This document shows, in pieces, positions 26,086 to 35,865 of a stretch of 64,000 nt of DNA. The notes under the pieces are model-generated. The model saw nothing but the letters and a program-made list of their open reading frames with translations, searched no databases and was not told the DNA's origin. Source of the DNA: Cypionkella sp. (GTDB lineage Bacteria > Pseudomonadota > Alphaproteobacteria > Rhodobacterales > Rhodobacteraceae); assembly GCF_030652235.1 (NCBI RefSeq), contig NZ_JAUSBA010000032.1:1-64000 (forward strand). The letters run 5' to 3'. Numbering within the stretch: position 1 is the first letter of the stretch; each line of letters begins with the position of its first letter. The translations under genes and the position numbers were made by a program.

Positions 26086-27780
26086 TTAGGACAGCGACCA
26101 CTTGTAGTGGTGATGCTCGAACGACGGGTGCATGTCGACGTTGACACCTTCCTTGGCGTGGCGGAACAGCGAGCGCCAGTACGGCTGGATGATATAGCCT
26201 TCGTCTTGCAGGATCGTCTCCAGCGTCACCATGACTTCGCGGCGGGCATCGGCGTTGTCCAACGACAAAGCCTTGGTCATTGCGGCATCGAAATCCGCGT
26301 TCGCCATGCCGGATTCGTTCCACGACCCGGTCGAAGTATAGGCCAGCGACATGTTCTGCACGGCCAGCGGACGGTGGTTCCAGGTGGTCGAGGAGAACGG
26401 GTATTTCTGCCAGTCGTTCCAGAACGTCGAGCCCGGCATCACGGTGCGCTTCACAGTCGCCCCTGCGTCGCGCAGCTGGGCTGCGACGGCATCGGTGGTG
26501 GCGGCTTCAAAGCCGTCGTCCAGCGAGATGATTTCAAACTCTGTCGTGTCCAGACCAGCGGCTTTCAGCGCAGGCATCAGGCCAGCCGGATCGATCACTT
26601 GCGCCGGGATCTGGGCGTATTCCGGGTGAATCGGGCAGGCGTGGTGGTTTTCTGCGGTGGTGCCCAGACCGTTATAGCCCAGTTCCAGCACAACTTTCGG
26701 ATCAACCGCTTTCTGGATCGCCTGACGCACGGCTTTATCTTTGTAAAGATCTCCGTTGGCCGAGTTCATCCGCACCACGATGGTCGAGGCGGTGACAGCT
26801 TCGATTTTCTTCCAGCCCAGACCATCCATCTGCTCGATGAAATCGCCAACGGTCTCATAGTTTGTGTCGATTTCTTCCGAAGACGCCAACTGGACCATCG
26901 CAGACGGATCGGTGCCGAAGTCGATGTAGTGGACTTCATCCAGCGGAGCCATGCCACCCCACCACGTGTGGTTCGGTGCGCGCACCAGCACAACCTTTTG
27001 CCCAACCGAGACTTCTTGCGGGATGTAAGGCCCGGTGCCAATCGCGTTGGTCGCAGGGTCAGACCCGTCAACATAAGAGCTGTGCACAACAGCCGCAGGA
27101 TAGTCGGCAAGGTTGGCCACAACGGCAATGTCCGGGATCGACATTGCCAGCTTGACGGTGGCATCATCAACTTTAACTACCGCGCCGTCGCGCAGTTTGC
27201 TGACCATTACAGCCGCGCCGGCTTCATCCATCTTGTCGGTGCCATCGGCGTTCTTCGCAGCAACCGACTCGATCAGACCCGCAAAGCGCGAGGCCATTGC
27301 GTTGCCTTCAACCGAACCATCGGTCCAGCGGCCAAACATCCGCACCACATCATCGGCGCTGAACGCGTCGCCGTTGTTCCACTTGACGCCCTGACGCACC
27401 TTCAAGGTGTATTCGGTGGCATCCGCATTGGCTTCCCAGCTGTCCAGCAGGCGGCCTTCAAAGCTGCCGTCGGCGTTGTACTGGATCAGATATTCCAGCC
27501 AGCCGCGATAGACGTTGGCGATCTGCGGCCAATCCGCGGTGCGCGGGTCTTTCTGCGCTTTGACTTCCATCGCGCAGCGCAGAATGCCGCCAACCTTGGC
27601 TTCTTGTGCCATTGCCGGGGCTTTCAGCCCGAGCAGGCCATAAGCCGCAGCGGCGGAAACGCCCAAAGCGGTGGTGCGCGACAAAAACTCACGACGGCTC
27701 AACTTGCCATCCTGAACTTCTTGCGCATGCATGTAAGCAGCCGGGTGCAAGGCGCGCTCGGTGGTGCGGGTATCGGTCAT
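26086..27780 (-). CDS. Peptide-type ABC transporter substrate-binding protein (family 5), Tat-exported, system 2
   Basis: A 564-residue periplasmic binding protein. The N-terminus has a long polar n-region, then the twin-arginine motif SRREFLSR, a weak hydrophobic stretch ([15 protein letters not shown]) and a likely cut after AMA. It is therefore predicted to cross the membrane folded through Tat, unlike the Sec-type protein of system 1. Family-5 patterns include [20 protein letters not shown]. It is the first gene of the operon binding protein-DppB-DppC-double ATPase. The 382-base upstream gap holds candidate operators. Confidence 0.92.
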   Translation of the reverse strand: MTDTRTTERALHPAAYMHAQEVQDGKLSRREFLSRTTALGVSAAAAYGLLGLKAPAMAQEAKVGGILRCAMEVKAQKDPRTADWPQIANVYRGWLEYLIQYNADGSFEGRLLDSWEANADATEYTLKVRQGVKWNNGDAFSADDVVRMFGRWTDGSVEGNAMASRFAGLIESVAAKNADGTDKMDEAGAAVMVSKLRDGAVVKVDDATVKLAMSIPDIAVVANLADYPAAVVHSSYVDGSDPATNAIGTGPYIPQEVSVGQKVVLVRAPNHTWWGGMAPLDEVHYIDFGTDPSAMVQLASSEEIDTNYETVGDFIEQMDGLGWKKIEAVTASTIVVRMNSANGDLYKDKAVRQAIQKAVDPKVVLELGYNGLGTTAENHHACPIHPEYAQIPAQVIDPAGLMPALKAAGLDTTEFEIISLDDGFEAATTDAVAAQLRDAGATVKRTVMPGSTFWNDWQKYPFSSTTWNHRPLAVQNMSLAYTSTGSWNESGMANADFDAAMTKALSLDNADARREVMVTLETILQDEGYIIQPYWRSLFRHAKEGVNVDMHPSFEHHHYKWSLS

Positions 27781-27897
27781 CGGTATCTCCCTGTAAGGCT
27801 ATAAGCCTTTACGTTTTTTTGGCCGTTTCTACTCTGGCGCTGCGCTGCAACCGATGCGGCTTTCGGTGGCCCATCCCCACGACGGGCACCCGAAACT

Positions 27898-27914
27898 TCC
27901 GCAATGGCAGTATA
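27898..27914 (-). promoter_or_regulatory. Candidate -10 element and operator half-site for ABC system 2
   Basis: On the minus strand TATACT (27914-27909) is followed at once by GCCATTGCGGA (27908-27898). That 11-mer is identical to part of the dyad at 28101-28116. A regulator bound here would sit at the expected transcription start. The -35 region is poor (TGCCGA), as for a regulated promoter. Confidence 0.4.
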
Positions 27915-28079
27915 ACGCTTCACTCACACATTCGGCACCTTTTCCGCCAATTCGTCAACGGCTTGATTCGCCCTTGAGTATAACGTTAGCGACATTTTCA
28001 TGCCGGAAACAGGGTTCAAACAGCTGCAAAATACAACATGGCCCTGACATCCACCCGGCATACAATGGTGTGCCACGAT

Positions 28080-28116
28080 TTCCGCCCTGTGCGGAACGTT
28101 GTCCGCCATTGCGGAC
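28080..28116. promoter_or_regulatory. Two tandem dyads TCCGC-N-GCGGA (candidate operators)
   Basis: TTCCGC-CCTGT-GCGGAA (28080-28096) and GTCCGC-CATT-GCGGAC (28101-28116) are adjacent inverted repeats with the same arms, centred about 20 bp (two helical turns) apart. AACGTT joins them and ACGATT/AATCGT flank the pair (28075-28080, 28118-28123). They lie in the gap between the AraC-type gene and the binding-protein gene of system 2. They could also form two small hairpins in RNA. Confidence 0.5.
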
Positions 28117-28162
28117 GAATCGTTGTAAATGCTCTGGCTGTGCCTGCGGTGCTGCGATTCGA

Positions 28163-29011
28163 TTAGACCGCGCGGCGAAACGCACTTGGCGAAGACCCGG
28201 TCAGATGGGCAAACGCGCGGGTGAAATAGGCAGGCGAGGTAAAGCCAAGGCTGGCGCCGATTTGCCCCACAGGCAGCGTGGTTTCCGTCAGCAATTTTCG
28301 CGCCTCAAAGATCCGGCGATCCTGCAACAGATCAATCGCCGAGCGCCCGCACGTCTCGCGGCAGCAGCGCGTCAGATGGGTGGCGGTGACGCCCAGATCG
28401 CAGGCAAGCTCGCCCACGCCGCGGCCACGGCGAAATTCTTTCTCCAGCAGCGCGGTGAAGCGTCCGACCAAGCGTTTGGCCGCATCCGGGCGCGGGGTCT
28501 CTGTGCTGGCTTTGCTGGCTTGGCGTTCAATCCAAACCCCCAACAACCCAAGATAATGCCGCGTCGCGCGATCATGCGCCGGGGTGTCGCTGTCCATCTC
28601 ACGCTGGATCATGTCCAGCATGACATTGACCTCTTGTTGTGCATGCACTTCGCGGATGCGCAAATGTTGCGGCTCGTCGGGCAATGTGACGGTCGAGTTT
28701 TTGCCGAAAAACACCGCCGTGCCAAACACTTGTGGGCCAACTTCAAAGCCATGCATCACGCCGGGCGGAATATAGATCGCATTGTTGGCGGTATAGCCTC
28801 GGGTCTGGCCTGCGATGGTGATGCGGCCTTGGCCCTTGGTGAACCACAAAAAACAGCCCTCCGACAACGATCGCATCGCCTCGACCCGCCAACGCCCGCC
28901 CGCCGCCAGACGCGGAATCGCGACCAGCCGCATTTGATCGGTATCGGGGCCAGATTTCGCGGCAGATTTCGGGAGAGTCTTGAGGTCAGTCTTGGGCGGG
29001 GAGGTCTTCAT
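28163..29011 (-). CDS. AraC-family transcriptional regulator
   Basis: A 282-residue regulator. The N-terminal half (about 25-170) is cupin-like, including GYTANNAIYIPPGVMHGFEVG, and probably senses an effector. The C-terminal hundred residues are the double helix-turn-helix, with LPVGQIGASLGFTSPAYFTRAFAHLTGSSPSAFR as the second helix pair. The start at 29011 is chosen because residues upstream of it look unconserved and a GCAGG-like site precedes it. The gene lies directly upstream of, and on the same strand as, ABC system 2, which it probably controls. Confidence 0.88.
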   Translation of the reverse strand: MKTSPPKTDLKTLPKSAAKSGPDTDQMRLVAIPRLAAGGRWRVEAMRSLSEGCFLWFTKGQGRITIAGQTRGYTANNAIYIPPGVMHGFEVGPQVFGTAVFFGKNSTVTLPDEPQHLRIREVHAQQEVNVMLDMIQREMDSDTPAHDRATRHYLGLLGVWIERQASKASTETPRPDAAKRLVGRFTALLEKEFRRGRGVGELACDLGVTATHLTRCCRETCGRSAIDLLQDRRIFEARKLLTETTLPVGQIGASLGFTSPAYFTRAFAHLTGSSPSAFRRAV

Positions 29012-29152
29012 GATGCGCTGCCTGCATTTGTATTTTTCCAACATGTAGCCGAGGGTTGCAAGACAACCAAAGCAAAAAGATGGCTGACGGCGAAAGTTAT
29101 CCACAGGGCGCGCGGAAAGCTGTGGAGAACTCTGTGGGCGAAAGCCAAGCGC

Positions 29153-30025
29153 CTAGGGCAGGGTGATTTCGCGCCAGTGTTTCATCCGCGACCGGAACCA
29201 AGTGCGCTGCCGTTTGGCATATTGGCGGCTAGCCAAAGTCGCGGCCTCGGCGGCCTCACTCAGCCCGATCTCGCCACGCAAATGGGCCACCAACTCTGGC
29301 GCGCCAATCGCTTTCGCCCAAGCCTGCGCAGGCTGCCAGTGGGGCAGGGTGGCGCGCACCTCGTCCAGCGCGCCCTCGGCCAGCATCCCGGCGAACCGCC
29401 GCGCGATTCGGGCATCGAGCCAAGCCACATCGGGCCGGATCACCAGCGCCTCGACGCCCGCAAGCGGCAAGATCGCAGGCCCGGTTGCATCCTGCCACGC
29501 GGCCAAACCTCGCCCGGTGCTCGCCTGCACCTCCCAAGCCCGCTGCACGCGAGCGGGGTTCAACGGATCAATCCGCGCCGAAGTATCTGCGTCCAACTCG
29601 CACAGCAGTGCCGCAATGCCCTCCGCCGCCAACCGCTGATCCGCCAGCGCCCGCACCGCCACCGGAGTCGCGGGGATATCACTTAACCCTTCGGTCAAAG
29701 CGCTGAAATAAAGGCCCGTGCCGCCGACAATCACCACCGGGCGATCCAGCAGCGCTTGCACTTCCCGCAGCCAATGCCCCACAGAATAGGCCTGATCGCG
29801 CGCCACATGGCCATAAAGCGCATGGCTTGCCACCGCCTCATCCGCCAGCGATGGCCGCGCCGACAGCACCCGCCAGCAGCCATACACCTGCAACGCATCG
29901 GCATTGACCACCACGCGGCCATCCCGTGCCGCAAGTTCCAGCGCCAAAGCCGATTTGCCACTCGCCGTAGGCCCGGCAATCAACACCGGAGCCTCGCGCG
30001 AAATTCGGCTCAAATCAAAACCCAC
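29153..30025 (-). CDS. miaA: tRNA dimethylallyltransferase
   Basis: A 290-residue enzyme that adds an isopentenyl group to A37 of tRNAs reading codons beginning with U. The P-loop is [15 protein letters not shown] at the N-terminus, then NADALQVY and VGGTGLYF. The tRNA-contact region near the C-terminus ends in [13 protein letters not shown]. An ATG-started frame reaches 30085, but its extra N-terminus is a translation of the dispersed repeat. The GTG at 30025, with AAAGGG upstream, gives the normal start (VGFDLSRI). Confidence 0.95.
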   Translation of the reverse strand: MGFDLSRISREAPVLIAGPTASGKSALALELAARDGRVVVNADALQVYGCWRVLSARPSLADEAVASHALYGHVARDQAYSVGHWLREVQALLDRPVVIVGGTGLYFSALTEGLSDIPATPVAVRALADQRLAAEGIAALLCELDADTSARIDPLNPARVQRAWEVQASTGRGLAAWQDATGPAILPLAGVEALVIRPDVAWLDARIARRFAGMLAEGALDEVRATLPHWQPAQAWAKAIGAPELVAHLRGEIGLSEAAEAATLASRQYAKRQRTWFRSRMKHWREITLP

Positions 30026-30033
30026 GTCAGCCC

Positions 30034-30083
30034 TTTCACATTGGCATAAATACTCCGCAGCGGTTTGAGGGGGTGAAACCCCC
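30034..30083. repeat. Intergenic repeat of the ATACTCC family (copy in the miaA-pyrH gap)
   Basis: TTTCACATTGG...AAATACTCC (30034-30055) matches the left arm of the copy near 5600, and is followed by the hairpin GGGGG-TGAAA-CCCCC (30069-30083), a module also seen at 42386-42402. It lies in the divergent gap between miaA and pyrH. Confidence 0.65.
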
Positions 30084-30209
30084 AAGCGTCCAGCGCAGCA
30101 AACCGACGCCTCATGTCGCTTCCCCCGTTGAACCTGCCCCCGTTTTGCGACATTTTAGCCGCCAGTCAATCCAGCCCGTCCATTCCTGCCCTTAAACCAA
30201 GGATACCCC

Positions 30210-30941
30210 ATGTCTCACCGCAGCGAGCCAAAAGTGACCTACAAGCGGGTCATGCTGAAAATCTCCGGTGAGGCGCTGATGGGCGACCAAGGCTATGGCC
30301 TGCACCCGCCCACCGTGCAGCGCATCGCCGAGGAAGTGAAATCTGTCCGCGATCTGGGCGTCGAGATCTGCATGGTGATCGGCGGCGGCAACATTTTCCG
30401 CGGTCTGGCAGGCTCTGCCCAAGGCATGGAGCGCACCACCGCCGATTATATGGGCATGCTCGCCACCGTGATGAACGCGCTTGCGATGCAGTCCGCGCTC
30501 GAATCGATCGGCGTGTTCACCCGCGTGGTATCCGCCATCCCGATGGATCAGGTCTGCGAGCCCTATATCCGCCGCCGCGCCGTGCGCCACCTTGAGAAAA
30601 AGCGCGTCTGCATCTTTGCGGCTGGAACGGGGAATCCTTATTTCACCACCGACACCGCGGCTACTTTGCGCGCCAATGAAATGGCCTGCGAGGCGATCTT
30701 CAAAGGCACCAAGGTCGATGGCGTCTATGACAAAGACCCCAAGAAATACCCCGATGCCAAACGCTATGACAACGTGACCTACGATGAGGTGCTGCAAAAG
30801 CACCTTGGCGTGATGGATGCATCCGCCATCGCCTTGGCCCGCGACAACGACCTGCCGATCATCGTGTTCAGCTTGGATGAGCCCGGCGGTTTCAAGGGCA
30901 TTCTGGCGGGGCAGGGCACCTACACACGGGTGCATGGCTGA
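30210..30941 (+). CDS. pyrH: Uridylate kinase
   Basis: A 243-residue cytosolic hexameric enzyme that phosphorylates UMP to UDP, needed for all pyrimidine nucleotides. Amino-acid-kinase-fold signatures: [15 protein letters not shown] at the start, [26 protein letters not shown] and [12 protein letters not shown]. It begins the block pyrH-frr-uppS-cdsA-dxr-rseP common in alphaproteobacteria. There are 134 bases between it and frr, including a G-rich stretch with a weak GGTGGG/CCCACC pairing. Confidence 0.98.
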   Translation: MSHRSEPKVTYKRVMLKISGEALMGDQGYGLHPPTVQRIAEEVKSVRDLGVEICMVIGGGNIFRGLAGSAQGMERTTADYMGMLATVMNALAMQSALESIGVFTRVVSAIPMDQVCEPYIRRRAVRHLEKKRVCIFAAGTGNPYFTTDTAATLRANEMACEAIFKGTKVDGVYDKDPKKYPDAKRYDNVTYDEVLQKHLGVMDASAIALARDNDLPIIVFSLDEPGGFKGILAGQGTYTRVHG

Positions 30942-31075
30942 ATCCGGCTTGACCAAAAGGTGGTGGGGGGGGAAACCCACCGCGCCTGCGCCAAAACCCT
31001 ATACCTGCCAAACCACTTGCTGTTATAGAACGGCAAAAGCCTTGGTTTGGGCAAGAAGACACGAAGGAAGACCCT

Positions 31076-31639
31076 ATGTCGGACGATCTAGAAATTGACC
31101 TCGACGCGATCCAGCGCCGGATGGACGGTGCGATGAACTCCCTGAAGGTGGAATTCGCCAGCCTGCGCACTGGCCGCGCTTCGGCCTCGATTGTCGAGCC
31201 GATCATGGTCGATGCCTACGGCCAGATGACCCCGATCAACCAGTTGGGCACCGTCAACGTGCCGGAACCCCGCATGGTGGTGATCAACGTCTGGGATAAG
31301 GCGATGATTTCCAAGGTCGAAAAAGCCATCCGCGAATCTGGCATCGGCATCAACCCGGTCACCGACGGCCCGCTGATCCGGCTGCCGATTCCCGAGTTGA
31401 ACGAAGAACGCCGCAAGCAGCTGTCCAAAGTCGCCGCAGGCTATGCCGAGAACACCAAAGTCTCGATCCGCAACGTCCGCCGCGACGGCATGGATCAGAT
31501 CAAGAAAGCCAAAGCCGCTGGCATGGGCGAGGATGACCAAAAGATGTGGTCGGACGAGGTGCAAGTGCTGACCGACAAAGCCATCCTCGCGGTTGACCGG
31601 GCGCTGGAACACAAACAAGCCGAGATCATGCAGGTTTAA
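31076..31639 (+). CDS. frr: Ribosome recycling factor
   Basis: A 187-residue factor that, with EF-G, splits the post-termination ribosome. The family pattern is complete: [20 protein letters not shown] in the tip domain, [15 protein letters not shown], and the helical end with [15 protein letters not shown]. The length matches the family. The start at 31076 has a GGAAG site. Confidence 0.98.
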   Translation: MSDDLEIDLDAIQRRMDGAMNSLKVEFASLRTGRASASIVEPIMVDAYGQMTPINQLGTVNVPEPRMVVINVWDKAMISKVEKAIRESGIGINPVTDGPLIRLPIPELNEERRKQLSKVAAGYAENTKVSIRNVRRDGMDQIKKAKAAGMGEDDQKMWSDEVQVLTDKAILAVDRALEHKQAEIMQV

Positions 31640-31727
31640 CGCCTTGGCGCGCAGGCCAACTGCGCGCCACATTCTGTACAAATTTCCAGCCCATATTCGG
31701 GCGACTTCACAAGGTAGGGCGCGGTCC

Positions 31728-32459
31728 TTGGGCGATAAATCCGACACAAAGACCCGCGACGCAGCACATGTCGCCATCATCATGGATGGCAACGGCCGCT
31801 GGGCCACCAATCGCGGTTGGCCGCGTCTTGTCGGTCACCGCAAAGGGGCCGAGCGAGTCAAGCAGATCGTCCGCGCCGCCCCCGAAATTGGCATCCAATG
31901 GCTGACGATCTATGCGTTTTCCACCGAGAATTGGAAACGCTCCACCGAAGAAGTCCTTGGCTTGATGTCGATTTTTGCCCGCTACATCGAACGTGAGGCC
32001 GATCGTCTGGCGGCTGACGGTGTGCGGATGCGCTTCATTGGCGACCGCAGCAAGCTTGACGCCAAACTGCAACGCTTGATGACCGGGATAGAGGACCGCA
32101 CCGCCAACCTCACCCGCCTGAACCTGACCGTCGCGATCAATTATGGCGGCCGCGATGAGATCACCCGCACCGTCCGTCATCTGGCGTCCGAGGCTGCCGC
32201 TGGCCGCATCGACCCCGCCCAGATCAGCGATGCGATGATCAGCCAACACCTTGATACCAAAGGTCTGCCCGACCCCGATCTGGTGATCCGCACCTCGGGC
32301 GAGACCCGGACCTCGAATTTCCTGCCATGGCAGGCCGCCTATGCTGAATATGAATTCACCGAAACCCTGTGGCCCGATTTCACCATCGAAGAGTTGGTCG
32401 CCATCCTTGCCCGCTTTGGTCATCGGGATCGCCGTTTTGGCGGCGTGGCCACGGCATGA
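31728..32459 (+). CDS. uppS: Isoprenyl transferase (undecaprenyl diphosphate synthase)
   Basis: A 243-residue cis-prenyltransferase that makes the C55 lipid carrier for peptidoglycan and other glycans. The catalytic aspartate is D20 in VAIIMDGNGRWA; other signatures are LTIYAFSTENWKR and DLVIRTSGETRTSNFLPWQ. No ATG stands near the start of homology. The in-frame ATG at 31593 lies inside frr and would add an unrelated extension, so TTG at 31728 is the best guess, with AGGTAGGG upstream. The start is uncertain; the rest is not. It overlaps cdsA by ATGA. Confidence 0.92.
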   Translation: MGDKSDTKTRDAAHVAIIMDGNGRWATNRGWPRLVGHRKGAERVKQIVRAAPEIGIQWLTIYAFSTENWKRSTEEVLGLMSIFARYIEREADRLAADGVRMRFIGDRSKLDAKLQRLMTGIEDRTANLTRLNLTVAINYGGRDEITRTVRHLASEAAAGRIDPAQISDAMISQHLDTKGLPDPDLVIRTSGETRTSNFLPWQAAYAEYEFTETLWPDFTIEELVAILARFGHRDRRFGGVATA

Positions 32460-33247
32460 GCCTGCAATCCGCACAATGGGGCGATCTGAAGCCCCGCGTG
32501 ATTTCGGCGGCGGTGATGCTGGCAGTCGGCGCAGTAGAAATTTGGCTGGGCGGCTGGTGGTTTCTCATCCTGATCACGCTGCTGACGGCGGTGATGATCT
32601 GGGAACTCGCCCGGCTGTCGCAGCCCGCTGAACCCCGCATGGCCCTTGCCATCGCAGCACTTGCCGCCCTGTGCATGATCGCGGATGAAGGCTGGCCGTC
32701 GCTCTCGGCGTGGATCGTGTTCCCGCTGGTGCCTTTGGCCTTCATGGCCACACCGCGCCGCCAGCAAAAGGCGGTTGCGGCGATTTCGGTGGCCATTCTG
32801 GTTTCAGGACACGGTCTGTTCGTGTTGCGCGATGAGGCGGGAATCATCGCCTTCCTCTGGCTTTTGGGCGTGGTGATTGTCTCGGATGTGATGGGCTATT
32901 TTGCCGGACGCATCTTGGGTGGGCCAAAGTTCTGGCCCGCAATCAGCCCGAAGAAAACGTGGTCCGGCACGATTGCGGGCTGGATTGGCGCTGCGGTTTT
33001 GGGCGCTTGCTTCGTTGTGGCTGGGTACGGCAGCGTCTGGCTGATTGTGTTGTCTCCTTTTGTCGCCTTCGCAGGCCAGATGGGGGATATTGTGGAAAGC
33101 TGGCTGAAACGCCGGGTTGGCGCGAAAGACAGCTCTACTCTGATCCCCGGCCATGGCGGCGTGCTGGATCGGTTTGACGCGCTGACCGGGGCAATGGTGC
33201 TGGTGATGCTGCTGACGCGGCTGTTTGACCTGCCGATTGGGGGCTAG
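32456..33247 (+). CDS. cdsA: Phosphatidate cytidylyltransferase
   Basis: A 263-residue inner-membrane enzyme forming CDP-diacylglycerol, the precursor of bacterial phospholipids. Several membrane helices precede the signature region: SPKKTWSGTIAGWIGA, then DSSTLIPGHGGVLDRFDALT near the end. The ATG overlaps the uppS stop (ATGA), and the TAG stop is followed at once by the dxr ATG, so all three are tightly coupled. Confidence 0.96.
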   Translation: MSLQSAQWGDLKPRVISAAVMLAVGAVEIWLGGWWFLILITLLTAVMIWELARLSQPAEPRMALAIAALAALCMIADEGWPSLSAWIVFPLVPLAFMATPRRQQKAVAAISVAILVSGHGLFVLRDEAGIIAFLWLLGVVIVSDVMGYFAGRILGGPKFWPAISPKKTWSGTIAGWIGAAVLGACFVVAGYGSVWLIVLSPFVAFAGQMGDIVESWLKRRVGAKDSSTLIPGHGGVLDRFDALTGAMVLVMLLTRLFDLPIGG

Positions 33248-34429
33248 ATGCGCTCGATTTCGGTTTTCGGTGCCACTGGATCGGTCGGCGAAAGCACATT
33301 TGATCTGCTGATGCGCGAGGGCGGGGCGGACGCCTACCGCACCGTTGCTTTGACAGGCGGGCGCAATGTGGCGCGCTTGGCGCAGATGGCGATTGCCCTG
33401 CGCGCCGAGATCGCCGTGACGGCGTTTGATGACTGTCTGCCCGCCCTGCGTGACGCTTTGGCGGGCACCGGTATTGCCGTGGCCGCAGGCACCCAAGCCG
33501 TGCATGACGCCGCCGACCGCCCCGCCGATTGGGTGATGAGCGCGATTGTCGGTGCTGCTGGCCTTGTGCCGGGGATGCGCGCCTTGCGCCACGGCGGCAA
33601 GCTGGCGCTGGCGAACAAGGAAAGCCTTGTCACCGCAGGCCAGTTGCTGATGGCGACGGCGGCGGCGAACGAGGCCACGGTGCTGCCCGTCGATAGCGAA
33701 CACTCCGCAATCTTTCAGGCCTTGGTGGGCGAGGATATGGCGGCGGTAGAGCGTATCATCCTGACCGCCTCGGGTGGCGCGCTGCGCGATTGGCCGATGG
33801 CGCGTCTGGCGGGGGCAACCGTCACCGAAGCCCTCGCGCATCCGAACTGGTCTATGGGCGCACGCATCACCATCGACTCGGCTTCGATGTTTAACAAAGC
33901 CTTGGAAGTCATTGAAACCCGTGAGTTTTTCGGCGTAGAGCCTGATCAGATCGAGGTGATCATCCACCCCGAGTCGATCATCCACTCGCTGGTTGGTTTC
34001 CGTGATGGCGCGGTGATGGCACATCTGGGCGCGCCCGATATGCGCCACCCCATTGGCTATGCCCTGCATTGGCCGCACCGCCAAACCCTGCCCGTGGCGC
34101 GTCTGGACCTTGCCGCTTTGGGCGGTCTGACCTTCCGCGCCCCCGATGAGACCCGCTTTCCTGCGCTGCGTCTGGCACGCGAGGTGATGGCGATCCGTGG
34201 CCTTGCTGGCGCTGCCTTCAACGCCGCCAAAGAGATCGCCTTGGATCATTTCATCGCGGGCGAGCTTGGTTTCATGCAGATGGCTGCCGTAGTTGAGGCT
34301 ACACTTAACCGTGTTTCGTCCGATTGCAGCCTTGGAAATGCCGCCCTCACCCTTGAGGATGTGCTGCAAATGGATCATCTGGCACGGATCAAGGCCGCCG
34401 AGGCGGTGAAAAGGATAAAGGGCAGCTAG
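33248..34429 (+). CDS. dxr: 1-deoxy-D-xylulose-5-phosphate reductoisomerase
   Basis: A 393-residue cytosolic enzyme of the MEP isoprenoid pathway, making methylerythritol phosphate with NADPH. N-terminal GATGSVGESTFDLL is the nucleotide fold. LANKESLVTAG and PVDSEHSAIFQ hold metal and substrate residues, and IHPESIIHSLV follows. Its products feed uppS two genes upstream. Confidence 0.97.
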   Translation: MRSISVFGATGSVGESTFDLLMREGGADAYRTVALTGGRNVARLAQMAIALRAEIAVTAFDDCLPALRDALAGTGIAVAAGTQAVHDAADRPADWVMSAIVGAAGLVPGMRALRHGGKLALANKESLVTAGQLLMATAAANEATVLPVDSEHSAIFQALVGEDMAAVERIILTASGGALRDWPMARLAGATVTEALAHPNWSMGARITIDSASMFNKALEVIETREFFGVEPDQIEVIIHPESIIHSLVGFRDGAVMAHLGAPDMRHPIGYALHWPHRQTLPVARLDLAALGGLTFRAPDETRFPALRLAREVMAIRGLAGAAFNAAKEIALDHFIAGELGFMQMAAVVEATLNRVSSDCSLGNAALTLEDVLQMDHLARIKAAEAVKRIKGS

Positions 34430-34430
34430 C

Positions 34431-35768
34431 GTGGATTTCAGCAGCTTTGCGGCGTCATTTGGCGGTGCGGTTTGGTCGGGCCTGTTCTTCATCGTCGCGG
34501 TGGCGGTGATCGTGGCGGTGCATGAATACGGCCATTACATCGTTGGCCGCTGGTCAGGCATCCATGCCGAGGTGTTCAGCTTGGGCTTCGGCCCGGTGGT
34601 CTATTCCCGCGTCGACAAACGCGGCACCAAATGGCAGATCGCAGCGCTTCCCATCGGCGGCTATGTGAAATTTTTGGGCGACAAAGACGCAGCCTCGGCC
34701 CCCGATCAGGCGGCTCTCAGGGGGCTTTCCGCCGAAGAACGCCGCCACACCATGACGGGCGCGCCGCTGTGGGCCCGTGCCGCGACCGTGGCAGCAGGCC
34801 CGATCTTCAACTTCATCCTCGCCCTGATCGTGTTCATCGGCCTGATCACCTACACCGGGGTTGCTACTGATGTCCCCGTGGTGGGCCGCGTCAATGCCTC
34901 GCCCTTTGTCGGCCAGACCATCCAACCCGGCGATCAGATTGTGGCGCTGAATGGCACCGCGACGCCGGATATTGAAACGTTCGCCACCACCGCCAACGCA
35001 TTGCCCGCCGCTGCCACCGTCACCTACAGCATTGAACGGGGTGGCCAAACGCTTGACGTGCAAGGCGCGCATCCGTTTCTGCCGATGGTGGGGGCGGTGA
35101 TGCCGCGCAACGCCGGCGGTGACGCGGGCATCCAAGTCGGCGACGTGATCATCCAAGCCGCGGGCCAGGATGTCACCGCCTTCAGCCAGCTTCCCGCTTT
35201 GGTCGAGGCGACGCAAGGCCAACCCATCGCGCTGAAAATCTGGCGTGCGGGCGAAATCCTCGACCTGACGCTGTCGCCCAACCGCCGCGATCTGCCGAAA
35301 GATGGCGGTGGGTTTGAGACACGCTGGATGATCGGCCTGTCGGGCGGCATGTTGTTTCAGCCGCAAACCCGCCAGCCGGGGCCTTGGGAAACCGTCACCC
35401 TTGCCGTCGATCAAGCCTATTTCACCGCGAAATCCTCGCTGTCCGGGCTGTGGCACATCGTCACCGGCCAGATCAGCACCTGCAACCTGTCGGGCCCGGT
35501 CGGTATGGCCGAGGTGATGGGCGACGCCGCCCGCCAAGGGCTCGTGCAGTTCATCGGTTATCTCGGCATGATGTCGCTGGGCATTGGCTTGCTCAATCTG
35601 TTTCCGATCCCGGTGCTCGATGGCGGCCATCTGGTGTTTTTCGCCTACGAGGCGGTGTTCCGCCGCCCGCCGGCACCCGGCGTGATGAATATCCTGATGC
35701 TGATCGGGCTTATGGCCGTGCTCAGCTTCATGTTCTTCGCTTTGGGCAATGATTTCACCTGCAAATAA
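34431..35768 (+). CDS. rseP: RIP site-2 metalloprotease
   Basis: A 445-residue inner-membrane zinc protease that cuts within the membrane; in many bacteria it releases an envelope-stress sigma factor. The zinc motif is H31-E-Y-G-H35 in the first helix, a PDZ region spans about 130-270, and the second zinc motif (PVLDGGHLVFF) and last helices are near the C-terminus. It starts at GTG, one base after the dxr stop. It precedes the outer-membrane assembly genes, in keeping with an envelope role. Confidence 0.95.
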   Translation: MDFSSFAASFGGAVWSGLFFIVAVAVIVAVHEYGHYIVGRWSGIHAEVFSLGFGPVVYSRVDKRGTKWQIAALPIGGYVKFLGDKDAASAPDQAALRGLSAEERRHTMTGAPLWARAATVAAGPIFNFILALIVFIGLITYTGVATDVPVVGRVNASPFVGQTIQPGDQIVALNGTATPDIETFATTANALPAAATVTYSIERGGQTLDVQGAHPFLPMVGAVMPRNAGGDAGIQVGDVIIQAAGQDVTAFSQLPALVEATQGQPIALKIWRAGEILDLTLSPNRRDLPKDGGGFETRWMIGLSGGMLFQPQTRQPGPWETVTLAVDQAYFTAKSSLSGLWHIVTGQISTCNLSGPVGMAEVMGDAARQGLVQFIGYLGMMSLGIGLLNLFPIPVLDGGHLVFFAYEAVFRRPPAPGVMNILMLIGLMAVLSFMFFALGNDFTCK

Positions 35769-35865
35769 GGCCGGATGAACAGCGCTGGTAAACGACCCCA
35801 GCCACAGTGCTGCCACATTCCCGGCGTAGGTTTTTCCCATCGTGTGATGCGGAAAGGGCAAGACC

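Noticed and set aside
25987..29686. Long plus-strand frames (605 and 610 codons) opposite the binding-protein, AraC and miaA genes
   Set aside because: The minus-strand proteins are clear family members; the plus-strand products are low-complexity Arg/His/Gly-rich shadows that cross gene borders.
29153..30085. Longer ATG start for miaA at 30085
   Set aside because: The extra N-terminus is a translation of the intergenic repeat; the GTG at 30025 has a better ribosome-binding site and the family's normal start.
30951..30980. GGTGGG/CCCACC pairing between pyrH and frr as a terminator
   Set aside because: No T-run, and the adjacent genes are normally co-transcribed.
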